Below are positions 46,108 to 55,077 of a stretch of 64,000 nt of DNA, piece after piece. The stretch comes from Granulosicoccus sp045106195 (GTDB taxonomy: Bacteria > Pseudomonadota > Gammaproteobacteria > Granulosicoccales > Granulosicoccaceae): contig JBGCEH010000059.1 of assembly GCA_045106195.1 (NCBI GenBank), positions 176,759 through 240,758 on the forward strand, read 5' to 3'. The notes beneath the pieces are model-generated. The model was not told where the DNA came from. It searched no databases and worked only from the letters and a program-made list of their open reading frames with translations. How positions within the stretch are numbered: the stretch's first letter is position 1; every line of letters starts with the position of its first letter. The translations under genes and the position numbers were made by a program.

Positions 46108-47412
46108 ATGGGTTGTCAGTACTTCGCGCCGACAGAAAATGGGGCAGATTCATTTACCGTAGCCATGCCGCGCCTGACCGTTGGTCGTGGCACTTTGGCC
46201 GAAGTGGGTCCAAGAGCGGCAGCACTGGGTGCTAAACGTGTTGCCTTGTTCACCGATCCTTACTTGCTGGACGGCCCACTGGTGGCAACCGTCAGGCAAT
46301 CGCTGGGAAAAGCCGGCATCGACGTCGCGCTCTTTTCCGATATTCGCGTAGAACCTGACGATGATTCCGTGACACGGGGTGCAAGCTTTCTGAAGGATGC
46401 AGGTGTGGATACCATGGTCTCTGTCGGTGGTGGCTCGGTGATTGATACCGCCAAAGCTGCGCTGGTTCTATATGCGCAGGGGGGCGAACCGATTGACTAC
46501 TTTGCGCAACCGGTGGGACGGGGCAAGCCCATCACCGGCCCGTTGCTGCCGCACATTGCCTGCCCGACCACATCGGGCACAGGGTCCGAATGCACCTCAA
46601 TTTCTGTGTTGCGCATTAATGAACTGAATACCAAGTTCGTGATTGCAAGTCCATGCATGCTGCCAACCATTGCCATCGTCGACCCGCAGGTCTGCGACAG
46701 CCTGCCCGCCAATGCCGTAGCCTCCACGGGTTTTGATCTATGCTGCCACGCACTGGAATGCTACACGGCACGCGCCTATACGCAACATCGCAAAGTTGCA
46801 GAGCCCAATACCCGTCAATATATACAAGGTGCCAACCCCTTTAGCGATCTGATTGCGCGAGAAGCGATGGAAATCGTGGGCCAATACCTTGAGCGCGGTG
46901 TCAACGATGCCTCCGACACAGAGGCCCGCGACAAGCTGATGTGGGGTGCGACCCTGGCTGGCATCGCATTCGGCAATTCAGGAACGCACCTGCCGCATGC
47001 CATGTCCTATGGCATCACCCACCTGATGAAAGACATCACCACCGAGGGCTATCCGGTACAGACACCGTTTGTACCCCATGGCATCAGTGTCATTGTCAAC
47101 GCACCTTCTATATTTCGTTACACCGCACAGGCAACCCCTGAACGTCACATGCAAGGCGCACGTTTTCTGTTAGCCGATGATAAAGGCGCATCCCCGGAGG
47201 ATGCGGGAGAGGTACTAGCCAATCGTCTGATTCAACTGATGCGTACCACCAACATGCCGAACGGCCTCAATGGCGTCGGCTTTGATGAATCCCACGTCAA
47301 GGCACTGGCCAACTCATCCGTCCGTCAGGGCCGGGCAATCGCCAATGCGCCGCGAGACTCCAATCTTGTTGATCTGGAAAACATGTATACCAATGCACTG
47401 AGCTATTGGTAG
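46108..47412 (+). CDS. iron-containing alcohol dehydrogenase, hydroxyacid-oxoacid transhydrogenase-like
   Basis: A 434-residue group III (iron-dependent) alcohol dehydrogenase. The GGGSVIDTAKA cofactor motif, CPTTSGTGSECT and the metal-binding His segments (CCHALECYTARAY, HLPHAMSYG, FVPHGISV) are all present. The N-terminus and the SGTHLPHAMSYGIT block resemble hydroxyacid-oxoacid transhydrogenase (ADHFE1/HOT), which moves hydride from 4-hydroxybutyrate to 2-oxoglutarate. Only three bases separate its stop from the next gene's GTG, so it is co-transcribed with the peptide-type ABC transporter. The substrate is therefore perhaps what that transporter imports, but unproven. Confidence 0.88.
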   Translation: MGCQYFAPTENGADSFTVAMPRLTVGRGTLAEVGPRAAALGAKRVALFTDPYLLDGPLVATVRQSLGKAGIDVALFSDIRVEPDDDSVTRGASFLKDAGVDTMVSVGGGSVIDTAKAALVLYAQGGEPIDYFAQPVGRGKPITGPLLPHIACPTTSGTGSECTSISVLRINELNTKFVIASPCMLPTIAIVDPQVCDSLPANAVASTGFDLCCHALECYTARAYTQHRKVAEPNTRQYIQGANPFSDLIAREAMEIVGQYLERGVNDASDTEARDKLMWGATLAGIAFGNSGTHLPHAMSYGITHLMKDITTEGYPVQTPFVPHGISVIVNAPSIFRYTAQATPERHMQGARFLLADDKGASPEDAGEVLANRLIQLMRTTNMPNGLNGVGFDESHVKALANSSVRQGRAIANAPRDSNLVDLENMYTNALSYW

Positions 47413-47415
47413 AAC

Positions 47416-48390
47416 GTGTTCGCCTTCATTGCCAGACGACTGCTGCAGTCAGTCGTCGTCATGCTGGCAGTGAGTCTGATTGCATTCACACTGTTTCGTT
47501 TTGTCGGCGATCCGGTTGCACAGATGGTTGGACAGGAGACCTCCATCAGCGATCAGGTGCGCCTGCGCGATTCGCTGGGGCTGAACGATCCGATAAGTAC
47601 GCAGTTTTCACGGTTCGTCAGCAAACTTGCCACCGGAGACTTCGGCTTTTCATATCGTACCCGTCAACCCATCAGCGAGATGATTCTTGCGCGTATGCCG
47701 GCAACGCTTGAACTTGGCATTGTCTCCTTACTGATCTCACTGATTGTCGGTATACCCGCCGGCATCTATACGGCTTTGCACCGCGGTGGAGTCGTCGCCA
47801 ATGCCATACTGGTAAGCACTCTGGTGGGCGTGTCCATACCGACATTTGTCATCGGGATCTTTCTTATATTTGTCTTCGGAGTACAACTTGGCTGGCTACC
47901 GACATTCGGGCGCGGCGACACGGTCGCTATAGGCTGGTGGAAAACGAATTTTCTAACACTGGATGGCTGGCGCTCCTTACTGCTACCCGCGTTGACACTT
48001 GGGGTCTATCAACTCACGCTCACCATGCGCCTGGTACGATCCGAGATGCAGGAAGTCATGAAAACAGACTTCATCAAGTTTGCCAGGGCACGGGGTATCA
48101 ACCGACGATCCATTCACTATCACCACGCCTTGCGCAACACCATGGTACCTGTCATCACCATCATAGGTTTGCAGTTCGGCGGCATCATCGCCTTCTCCAT
48201 AGTGACTGAATCTGTTTTCCAGTGGCCCGGGATGGGGCTACTGTTTCTGGATTCCATACGCTATGTCGATATTCCCGTCATGTCGGTGTATCTTGTTCTG
48301 ATCGCGCTTATGTTCGTGATCATCAACCTGATTGTTGATCTGTTGTATGCCGTTATAGATCCGCGCGTACGAACCGGAACGGTGCGCTGA
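47416..48390 (+). CDS. dipeptide/oligopeptide-type ABC transporter permease (DppB-like)
   Basis: A 324-residue inner-membrane permease of the DppB/OppB type. It has a hydrophobic N-terminus (FIARRLLQSVVVMLAVSLIAF), about six spans, and the EAA-like loop around KFARARGINRRSIHYHHALR. It starts with GTG three bases after the dehydrogenase stop. Its stop overlaps the next permease by one base (TGATG). Confidence 0.92.
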   Translation: MFAFIARRLLQSVVVMLAVSLIAFTLFRFVGDPVAQMVGQETSISDQVRLRDSLGLNDPISTQFSRFVSKLATGDFGFSYRTRQPISEMILARMPATLELGIVSLLISLIVGIPAGIYTALHRGGVVANAILVSTLVGVSIPTFVIGIFLIFVFGVQLGWLPTFGRGDTVAIGWWKTNFLTLDGWRSLLLPALTLGVYQLTLTMRLVRSEMQEVMKTDFIKFARARGINRRSIHYHHALRNTMVPVITIIGLQFGGIIAFSIVTESVFQWPGMGLLFLDSIRYVDIPVMSVYLVLIALMFVIINLIVDLLYAVIDPRVRTGTVR

Positions 48391-49319
48391 TGCCGACAAG
48401 GCTTCTGACTCGACTCAAGGGTGCGACCGTAGAGAACGAGTTGCTCTATCTTTTTCTGCATAGCCGAGTTGCACTTATTGCGGCTTTGATCAGTGTCGTG
48501 ATGATAGGGGCAGCGGCGGCAGCAGCGTTCATCGCACCCAGCGATCCCTACGATCTGGCAAGCTATGACCTGCTGGACTCGATGCTGCCCCCAAGTTTCA
48601 GTGACGGTGGAGATACACGATTCATCTTGGGCACCGATGACCAGGGCCGCGACCTGTTGTCAGCCATCCTCTATGGCACTCGACTGTCGCTGACCATTGG
48701 TTTGCTGTCCATTACCTTTGCCAGTGTACTAGGGGTCACCCTTGGATTAATAGCTGGCTATCTCGGTGGCCGTCTCGATGCGCTTGTCATGCGCATAGCC
48801 GATGTACAGCTAAGCCTTCCCGCCATTCTTACAGCATTGCTGATCGATGGCATTGCCCGCGGCATTTTGCCACAGCAACGACACGATGATCTGATGCTTG
48901 TCGTGTTAACCGTCGCTATCGGTCTTTCGCTGTGGGTCAACTTTGCCCGTACTGCACGGGCCTCTACCTTTGTTGAAAAAAACAAGGAGTATGTGCAGGC
49001 AACACAGATCATGGGCATGCATCCGATACGCATCATGTTCGTGCAGATACTGCCCAACATACTCGGCCCCATCATGGTGATTCTCACCGTGGATCTGGCA
49101 GTTGCCATCCTGCTCGAGGCCACATTGTCTTTTCTGGGTGTGGGCGTGCCGCCTAATCAGCCCTCGCTGGGCACACTCATTCGCATCGGCACCGAGTATA
49201 TGTTCTCAGGCGAATGGTGGATCGTCGTATTTCCAAGCCTGACACTTATCGTTCTCATTGTTTCCGTCAATGTGCTGGGTGATTTCCTGCGCGATGCGTT
49301 CAACCCGAAGCTGCGTTAG
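48390..49319 (+). CDS. dipeptide/oligopeptide-type ABC transporter permease (DppC-like)
   Basis: A 309-residue permease pairing with the upstream DppB-like protein. About six spans are seen, with the FILGTDDQGRDLLSAILYG segment and the EAA-like ATQIMGMHPIRIMFVQILPN loop typical of DppC. Its ATG overlaps the preceding stop by one base and its own stop lies two bases before the ATPase gene. Confidence 0.92.
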   Translation: MPTRLLTRLKGATVENELLYLFLHSRVALIAALISVVMIGAAAAAAFIAPSDPYDLASYDLLDSMLPPSFSDGGDTRFILGTDDQGRDLLSAILYGTRLSLTIGLLSITFASVLGVTLGLIAGYLGGRLDALVMRIADVQLSLPAILTALLIDGIARGILPQQRHDDLMLVVLTVAIGLSLWVNFARTARASTFVEKNKEYVQATQIMGMHPIRIMFVQILPNILGPIMVILTVDLAVAILLEATLSFLGVGVPPNQPSLGTLIRIGTEYMFSGEWWIVVFPSLTLIVLIVSVNVLGDFLRDAFNPKLR

Positions 49320-49321
49320 AC

Positions 49322-51097
49322 ATGAGCAAGCTGTTGAGTGTGCGTAATCTGAGCGTTTGTATAAGCTCTCGTTTTGGCGATTTCATGGCCGTTGATTCAG
49401 TCAACCTTGAGCTCGATGCCGGCCAGATACATGGTCTTGTTGGCGAATCAGGTGCTGGCAAATCCACTATCGGTGCGGCCATTATCGGGTTGTTGGAAAC
49501 ACCTGCACAGATATCAGCAGGCACCATAGAGCTTAGCGGTGAGCCGCTGCAACAACTCGACGAACACAACTACCATCGACTGCGCGGCAAGCGTATCAGC
49601 ATGATATTCCAGGACCCGCAAACCTCGCTGAATCCGTTGCTGAGCATCAGTGATCAGCTGGTGGAGACCATCCGTCAACATCGTGAAATCTGTTTTGATG
49701 ATGCCCGTCGCGTCGCTATCGATCTTCTACAGGAAACTGGAATCGAGAACGCTGAACAGAGAATGGATGACTACCCTCACCAGTTCTCCGGAGGTATGCG
49801 CCAACGTGTAGTTATTGCTCTGGCGCTATGTACAGAGCCTGAGCTTATTATCGCTGATGAACCCACCACGGCGCTGGATGTGTCCATTCAGAAACAGATT
49901 CTGCAACTGATTCGTGACCTGGCAAAGCAGCGTAACGTCGGTGTTATTCTCATCACCCACGACATCGGTGTTATCGCAGAGGTGACTGACAAGGTGACCG
50001 TGCTTCGCTATGGGCGAGTCGTGGAGCATGGCAATACATCCAAGGTACTTGGCGACCCGGATCAAACCTATACACAACAGCTCATGTCTGCTGTACCACG
50101 TATCGACCAACGCGCCGAGCGCTTTGTCAATATAGCGGCCGACGATCATCGTATCGATGGACACAATACGTGGCAAATTGCAGGCGCTGGTTCAAGTTAT
50201 GCCTCAACGTGGTTACTGGACGAACGAGCGATCAGCACAGCGAGGCCCGTTAACACTGAGAAGGGGAATGAGACAGGCAGTCACACTGTAAAAACTTCGG
50301 CACCCTTGGTGGAGATTCGGAATCTATCTGTTGTGTTTGGTACACGTGGAGGCTGGTTCAGAAAAAAATCGGGAGTGAGCGCCTTGGATCATATTGCGCT
50401 TTCAATTCGGCAAGGCGAAGTGCTGGGAGTTGTCGGGGAAAGTGGCAGTGGCAAGTCCACCTTAGCCAAGGCCATCGTCGGACTGGTTCCGATATCCACA
50501 GGGTCGATGCATTTCAATGCTCAGGCACTGCCCCCAGCGGGCAAGCGCTCACGTACGCATCCCAGCAGGCGGCAGATACAGATGGTGTTTCAGGACCCCT
50601 ATTCTTCGCTTAACAATCGTCGTACTGTGGAAGCGACGTTAACGGAAAGCCTGCTTTTCTATGGTCTGGCAAGCAAGGGGGTTGAATCGCGACGACTCAT
50701 CGCCTCGGTGTTGGAACTTGTCGGTATGCCACAGCGCGCCATGCTCAAATACCCCCATCAGTTTTCAGGGGGTCAACGCCAACGCATTGCCATCGCTCGT
50801 GCGCTGATGGCGCGGCCAGACTTCCTGATCTGTGATGAGCCGACATCGGCACTGGACGTCTCCATTCAGGCCCAGATACTCAACCTGCTCAAGGATCTGC
50901 AGCAGTCACTCGGTTTGACCATTATGTTCATCAGTCACAACCTGGCGGTTGTACGGCAGATGGCCGACACAGTAATGGTACTACGGGGGGGAAAGCTGAT
51001 CGAGACTGCGCCCAGTGAGCGTTTTTTCAGCACACCCGTTGACGAATACAGCCAACAACTATTGCGCGAATCACCTTCGCTGGCCTTACTTGATTAA
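49322..51097 (+). CDS. fused DppD-DppF-type ABC transporter ATPase
   Basis: A 591-residue protein carrying two complete ABC ATPase modules in one chain. Walker A sequences are GESGAGKST at 41-49 and GESGSGKST at 372-380. ABC signatures are QFSGGMRQR and QFSGGQRQR, with Walker B in LIIADEPTTALD and LICDEPTSALD. Between them is a linker of about 80 residues (about 245-325). In E. coli the two are separate (DppD and DppF), so this fused form supplies both ATPases for the permeases encoded upstream. Confidence 0.94.
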   Translation: MSKLLSVRNLSVCISSRFGDFMAVDSVNLELDAGQIHGLVGESGAGKSTIGAAIIGLLETPAQISAGTIELSGEPLQQLDEHNYHRLRGKRISMIFQDPQTSLNPLLSISDQLVETIRQHREICFDDARRVAIDLLQETGIENAEQRMDDYPHQFSGGMRQRVVIALALCTEPELIIADEPTTALDVSIQKQILQLIRDLAKQRNVGVILITHDIGVIAEVTDKVTVLRYGRVVEHGNTSKVLGDPDQTYTQQLMSAVPRIDQRAERFVNIAADDHRIDGHNTWQIAGAGSSYASTWLLDERAISTARPVNTEKGNETGSHTVKTSAPLVEIRNLSVVFGTRGGWFRKKSGVSALDHIALSIRQGEVLGVVGESGSGKSTLAKAIVGLVPISTGSMHFNAQALPPAGKRSRTHPSRRQIQMVFQDPYSSLNNRRTVEATLTESLLFYGLASKGVESRRLIASVLELVGMPQRAMLKYPHQFSGGQRQRIAIARALMARPDFLICDEPTSALDVSIQAQILNLLKDLQQSLGLTIMFISHNLAVVRQMADTVMVLRGGKLIETAPSERFFSTPVDEYSQQLLRESPSLALLD

Positions 51098-51106
51098 CTA
51101 TTCAGA

Positions 51107-51146
51107 AACGGGCTTCGAACCTTTACCTGTGAATTCAAAGCCCGTT
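51107..51146. terminator. inverted repeat between convergent ABC and YidB genes
   Basis: AACGGGCTT at 51107-51115 and AAGCCCGTT at 51138-51146 make a perfect nine-base stem with a 22-base loop, lying between the two convergent stops (51097 and 51156). No T-run is present on either strand, so it may be a weak bidirectional terminator. Confidence 0.4.
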
Positions 51147-51155
51147 GCAAAAGGC

Positions 51156-51551
51156 TTACTTGAACAGATTCTTGGCAATGTCCAGAGGATTGCCGGATGT
51201 TACCGACTCAAGCAGGTTACCGCCGGAACTCAACTTGTCCATCAGCGAGGGCATGGCCTGTGACAATGTTTCTGCAGCAGAGCCTGCATCAACACCCAGC
51301 TTGGATGCCATTTCACCAATCTTTTCAGCGCCAAAGGCATTAGTGATCTGGTCAGCGGATATGGGGGCATTCTCCCCATCACCGAGCCATGAAGAGACTT
51401 GATCGCCCAAACCGCCCTCTTTGAGTTTTTCAGCGATTCCGCCAATGTCCAGACCTTCACCACTGGTCAGTCCTGAAAGCGCTTCCATGATGCCACCCGC
51501 ATCGCCCAGCTTGTCGCCCAGTAGATCCTGGCCCATTTTCAGTAAATCCAT
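51156..51551 (-). CDS. YidB-like DUF937 family protein
   Basis: A 131-residue protein made almost wholly of Gly/Ala/Ser/Leu/Lys helical repeats, e.g. LGDKLGDAGGIMEALSGLTS and GLGDQVSSWLGDGENAPISA. This is typical of the YidB/DUF937 family. Function is unknown; a disordered or self-associating role has been suggested for the family, but nothing here shows it. Confidence 0.82.
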   Translation of the reverse strand: MDLLKMGQDLLGDKLGDAGGIMEALSGLTSGEGLDIGGIAEKLKEGGLGDQVSSWLGDGENAPISADQITNAFGAEKIGEMASKLGVDAGSAAETLSQAMPSLMDKLSSGGNLLESVTSGNPLDIAKNLFK

Positions 51552-51611
51552 GTCAGTTCCTCACGATATAATTCATTAAAGTGTATGCACAGGCCTGTAA
51601 ACTCAGGCGCT

Positions 51612-52574
51612 ATGCCTGTTAAGACCCAACAAGGATACACAAAGACGCAAAGGGCCGGTGCGATAGCGGTCGTGGCAGGCTCGTCTTTGTGGGGGCTATT
51701 CTGGATTCCACTGCGTTATATGGAAACGCTTGGCATCAATGCACTATGGGCCTTAGCGTTTGTCATGACAGCCGCGTTGCTGCCTTCTGTCGTGATGATG
51801 GTTTTGCGAGGTGACAGGACAGATCTTATGCGATGGGAGACATTGCGTGCAGGAACCGTTCTCGGTCTGGCCACAACGCTGTACTTTATTGCGCTGATGT
51901 ACACCGATGTCATCCGTGTTGTCTTTCTTTTCTACCTATTGCCGCTGTGGACCACGCTGTCGGCACGACTTATCTATGGAGAACCCATCAGCGCTGCAAG
52001 AACCGCAGTAATGTTTGTGGCGCTAGCAGGCTTGTGGTTGTTACTAAGCGAAGGAGACGGGTTTCCGATCCCCCACTCAGTGGGTGACTGGTGCGCCATC
52101 GCCTCCGGATTTTTCTGGGGCGTAAGCCTTAGCCTACTTCGTGCAGAGGTACACAGTTGCGCCTATTCAAGAACCCTTGTCACCATCGGCAGCGCCATAA
52201 TGTTGTCGCTAGTGGCCATCGTGTTTTTTAATTTTAGCGACAAACTCCTGCCCTCGGAAACACTGGCGCTAAACCTGACTGACACCTCCCGGCAAAAAGT
52301 AACACTGTTTGTTGTCATCATTACCGTTGTATTTGGGGTACTGGCTCTCTACCCCGCCATGATTGCCCAGATATGGGGAGCCGCGCAGCTGCCAGCGCCC
52401 ACCTCCGCATTGCTGACCATGTCGGAGATCATAGTGGCCATCGGCTCTGCAGCGATACTTATCGGTACCGACATGCCAACATTGGCCATCCTTGGCGGCT
52501 GTATTATCATCCTTGCCTTGTGTCTGGATATCATCATGCAACTACGCGGCGATAACATCCCGCACAGCCAGTAG
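51612..52574 (+). CDS. DMT-superfamily (EamA) transporter
   Basis: A 320-residue integral membrane protein with about ten spans and two EamA-type halves, of the drug/metabolite transporter superfamily. The ATG at 51612 starts MPVKTQQGYTKTQ directly before the first span (GAIAVVAGSSLWGLFWIPLR); nine residues upstream of it are probably not translated. The cargo is unknown. It lies between the YidB-like gene and the substrate-binding protein gene. Confidence 0.88.
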   Translation: MPVKTQQGYTKTQRAGAIAVVAGSSLWGLFWIPLRYMETLGINALWALAFVMTAALLPSVVMMVLRGDRTDLMRWETLRAGTVLGLATTLYFIALMYTDVIRVVFLFYLLPLWTTLSARLIYGEPISAARTAVMFVALAGLWLLLSEGDGFPIPHSVGDWCAIASGFFWGVSLSLLRAEVHSCAYSRTLVTIGSAIMLSLVAIVFFNFSDKLLPSETLALNLTDTSRQKVTLFVVIITVVFGVLALYPAMIAQIWGAAQLPAPTSALLTMSEIIVAIGSAAILIGTDMPTLAILGGCIIILALCLDIIMQLRGDNIPHSQ

Positions 52575-52640
52575 CGATGAAGTTGCTGTTCTGCCGCCTT
52601 TCAGTGCAAGACGGGTCTGCCTTGCGTTCCGTAGCCATGA

Positions 52641-54230
52641 CTAGTTAACGCTTACCCAGCGAAGAATAAAAAAGTTATCGCTACGCTGCGTCAGGTCGAT
52701 GTTCTCGGTAGAAGCCCAGATCAGCGGTTGCACGTACATGGGTATGTAGGCACGTTCATCCTGAAGCAGTGCATGCACCTCGTCTAGCATGGCCTGACGA
52801 CTGGCTTCGTCGATCTCGGTCTGAATCATAGGTAACAACTCGTCTATGCGCTCATTGGAGTATCCACCGAAATTCCAGCTACCCAGTTTCTTATCCGCAT
52901 TGGGCGTTGAGGCGAGGAAACGAATGGGATGCTCTGCATCAAAGGTTCCGGGTGACCAGCCAAGCAGATACATATCAAACTTGTCTTCACGCAGTTCTGG
53001 CCAATAGTTACGTACAGGCATGCTCGTCAGCTTTGCGTTAAGGCCCACCTTGGCCATCATCGATGCTGCAGCCTTGCAAATGGATTCATCGTTGATGTAA
53101 CGATCGTTGGGACATTGAAGTCCAAAGCTGAATCCATCCGGATATCCTGCCTCTGCGAGCAAGGCCTTTGCAGCTTCCGGATCATAGGGCAGTCGTTCAC
53201 CCAGGGAATCACTGTATCCGTTCATAGTATCGGACACAAGCTGCGCTGCCGGCTGGGCGTTACCCCGCATGATTTTGTCGATCAGCGTATCCACATCAAT
53301 TGACTGGTAGGCAGCAGTACGAACGCGCACATCCTGAAACGGGTTCTTGCCTGAAACATCATCAGAGAACATCAGTTCGTCACCATCGTGCTTGAAGCCG
53401 AACATGATGATCCGTGCTTCGATACCCTCATGCACGGTAAATCCCTCCCGCTCTTTCATGCGCGGAACATCCTGCAGAGGAATCGGTGAAATAAAGTCGA
53501 TTTCACCCGAGAGTAATGCAGCCATGCCAGTGGCACTTTGCCCGATGGGTGTGAATACCGCTCTGGTGATGTTGGACTCGTTCGTATCCCACCAGTCTGC
53601 GTGTGGCGTCAGCTCGGTACGGACACCCGGGTCGCGGGCATTGACAACATAAGCCCCGGTACCGTTAGCGTTACGTGTGGCAAAGTTTTCGGCTTCCTTG
53701 GAAGGCAACTGGGCTGCATTGTCCACGCTCCAGTCACGATCCATGATCATGAAATTGGCAATGGAGCTTGGGAACAGCGGGTTGGGCGCTGTGGTCAGGA
53801 AATCAATGGTGTAGTCGTCCACCACCCGTACCTCACTAACTGGCGAGAACCATGAGCGTGTGTCGGCAGCTTCTGATGAGGCACGCTCGTACGAGAACAG
53901 TACATCATCAGCATCGAAGGCGCTGCCGTCATGAAAGCTTACGCCTTCTCGAAGCGTGAACCGCCAACCGGCACCTTCGGGCAAGGGCTCCCACGCGGTG
54001 GCCAATGCCGGCTCCACCTGCATCTGCTTGTCACGCCTGACCAGACCTTCATAGACGTTATTGAGAAACCCGAGTACCGGTGCTGTATTGACTGCATGTG
54101 GATCAAGTGTCTGAGGGTCAGTAGTGCCCGCCCAGGAAAACGTTTCCGCTGATGTTGTGCCGGGTAATATCGCGCTAAACGCGGCGGCGATTAACAACGT
54201 TGACGAAGACCTTGTAAGTTTGTTTGGCAT
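52641..54230 (-). CDS. peptide/opine-type ABC transporter substrate-binding protein
   Basis: A 529-residue periplasmic binding protein of the DppA/OppA family (SBP family 5). An N-terminal signal peptide (about 1-28, ending near TTSAETFSW) is followed by the TDPQTLDPHAVNT opening typical of the group. The RFTLREGVSFHDGSAFDADDV segment is diagnostic. No permease genes are adjacent on this strand. The DppBCD/F-like genes at 47.4-51.1 kb lack a binding protein of their own, so this protein could serve them, but that is inference. Confidence 0.93.
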   Translation of the reverse strand: MPNKLTRSSSTLLIAAAFSAILPGTTSAETFSWAGTTDPQTLDPHAVNTAPVLGFLNNVYEGLVRRDKQMQVEPALATAWEPLPEGAGWRFTLREGVSFHDGSAFDADDVLFSYERASSEAADTRSWFSPVSEVRVVDDYTIDFLTTAPNPLFPSSIANFMIMDRDWSVDNAAQLPSKEAENFATRNANGTGAYVVNARDPGVRTELTPHADWWDTNESNITRAVFTPIGQSATGMAALLSGEIDFISPIPLQDVPRMKEREGFTVHEGIEARIIMFGFKHDGDELMFSDDVSGKNPFQDVRVRTAAYQSIDVDTLIDKIMRGNAQPAAQLVSDTMNGYSDSLGERLPYDPEAAKALLAEAGYPDGFSFGLQCPNDRYINDESICKAAASMMAKVGLNAKLTSMPVRNYWPELREDKFDMYLLGWSPGTFDAEHPIRFLASTPNADKKLGSWNFGGYSNERIDELLPMIQTEIDEASRQAMLDEVHALLQDERAYIPMYVQPLIWASTENIDLTQRSDNFFILRWVSVN

Positions 54231-54307
54231 TGAATTCCTCCAGAGTGAGGTGGTGTGAGGTGTGTTGATCTGATGCTAGAGTGATGGAACTTGTTGTAGA
54301 TGCAGAG

Positions 54308-54898
54308 TCAGCCCAGCAGGGCTCTTTCGAGAAAATCCAGCCGATCCTGTCCCCAGAAAATGTCACCATCATGGACATAAGTGGGCGAACCGAAGATGTC
54401 ATTGTCGTGGGCCTGTTCTGATACGCCGATGAACTGCTTCTGAATGGCTGGTTCAGCCGCGGCAGAAAGCAAAACCTTCGCATCGCAGCCACAGTCGTTT
54501 GCAATAGCACAAAGCGTTTGCTCATCGGCAATGTTGCGCTCGTCACGCCAAACTGCCGTCAACATGGCATCACTCAGAGCTGCACGTTGCTCCGGTAACG
54601 CGGCGTAGACCATACAGGCGGCCAGACTCTGGTCAGCCGGAAAAAACGCAGGCGTCAGGTTCATGGGTATATCCAGGTAGGTGGACCAGCGTTTGAGCTC
54701 ATCCATCCTCAGGCGCTGACGCGAAGGGTGGCGTTTGGCAGGCGGCAATCCACCCATTTTGGCAAACGTGCTGCCGACATCGATAGGCAGGTAATTTACC
54801 GATATTCCGGTGCTCAGCTTCAGCTCGTTGAAACGCCCGATAGCCAGATAGCTCCATGGCGAGATCAGAAAGTGATAGTAGTCAACGTGTTTACTCAT
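54308..54898 (-). CDS. 2-hydroxychromene-2-carboxylate isomerase family (DsbA-like) protein
   Basis: A 196-residue thioredoxin-fold protein of the HCCA isomerase/DsbA kappa-GST-like family. The DYYHFLISPWSYLAIGRFNE start (Ser-Pro-Trp-Ser instead of a CxxC) and the VNYLPIDVGSTFAKMGGLPP segment match. NahD-type enzymes isomerise an aromatic ring-cleavage intermediate with glutathione, but many members have other roles and no aromatic pathway is adjacent. It starts 54898 and ends 77 bases before the substrate-binding protein gene in the same direction. Confidence 0.88.
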   Translation of the reverse strand: MSKHVDYYHFLISPWSYLAIGRFNELKLSTGISVNYLPIDVGSTFAKMGGLPPAKRHPSRQRLRMDELKRWSTYLDIPMNLTPAFFPADQSLAACMVYAALPEQRAALSDAMLTAVWRDERNIADEQTLCAIANDCGCDAKVLLSAAAEPAIQKQFIGVSEQAHDNDIFGSPTYVHDGDIFWGQDRLDFLERALLG

Positions 54899-55077
54899 CC
54901 GGGCTCGTCATCCTCTTGGCGGGCTGCCTGCATTGCCACCAGGCAACACCCTCGTAGCCCAGTATACCTACCGGAATGTTCAAGCCGCGACACTAGATTC
55001 TGAATTACGTCTTGCTTGTGGTGTCGCGACCCTTGTCATGCGTACAATCCGCTCGCTCAAACGCCAGATCAACCGTC

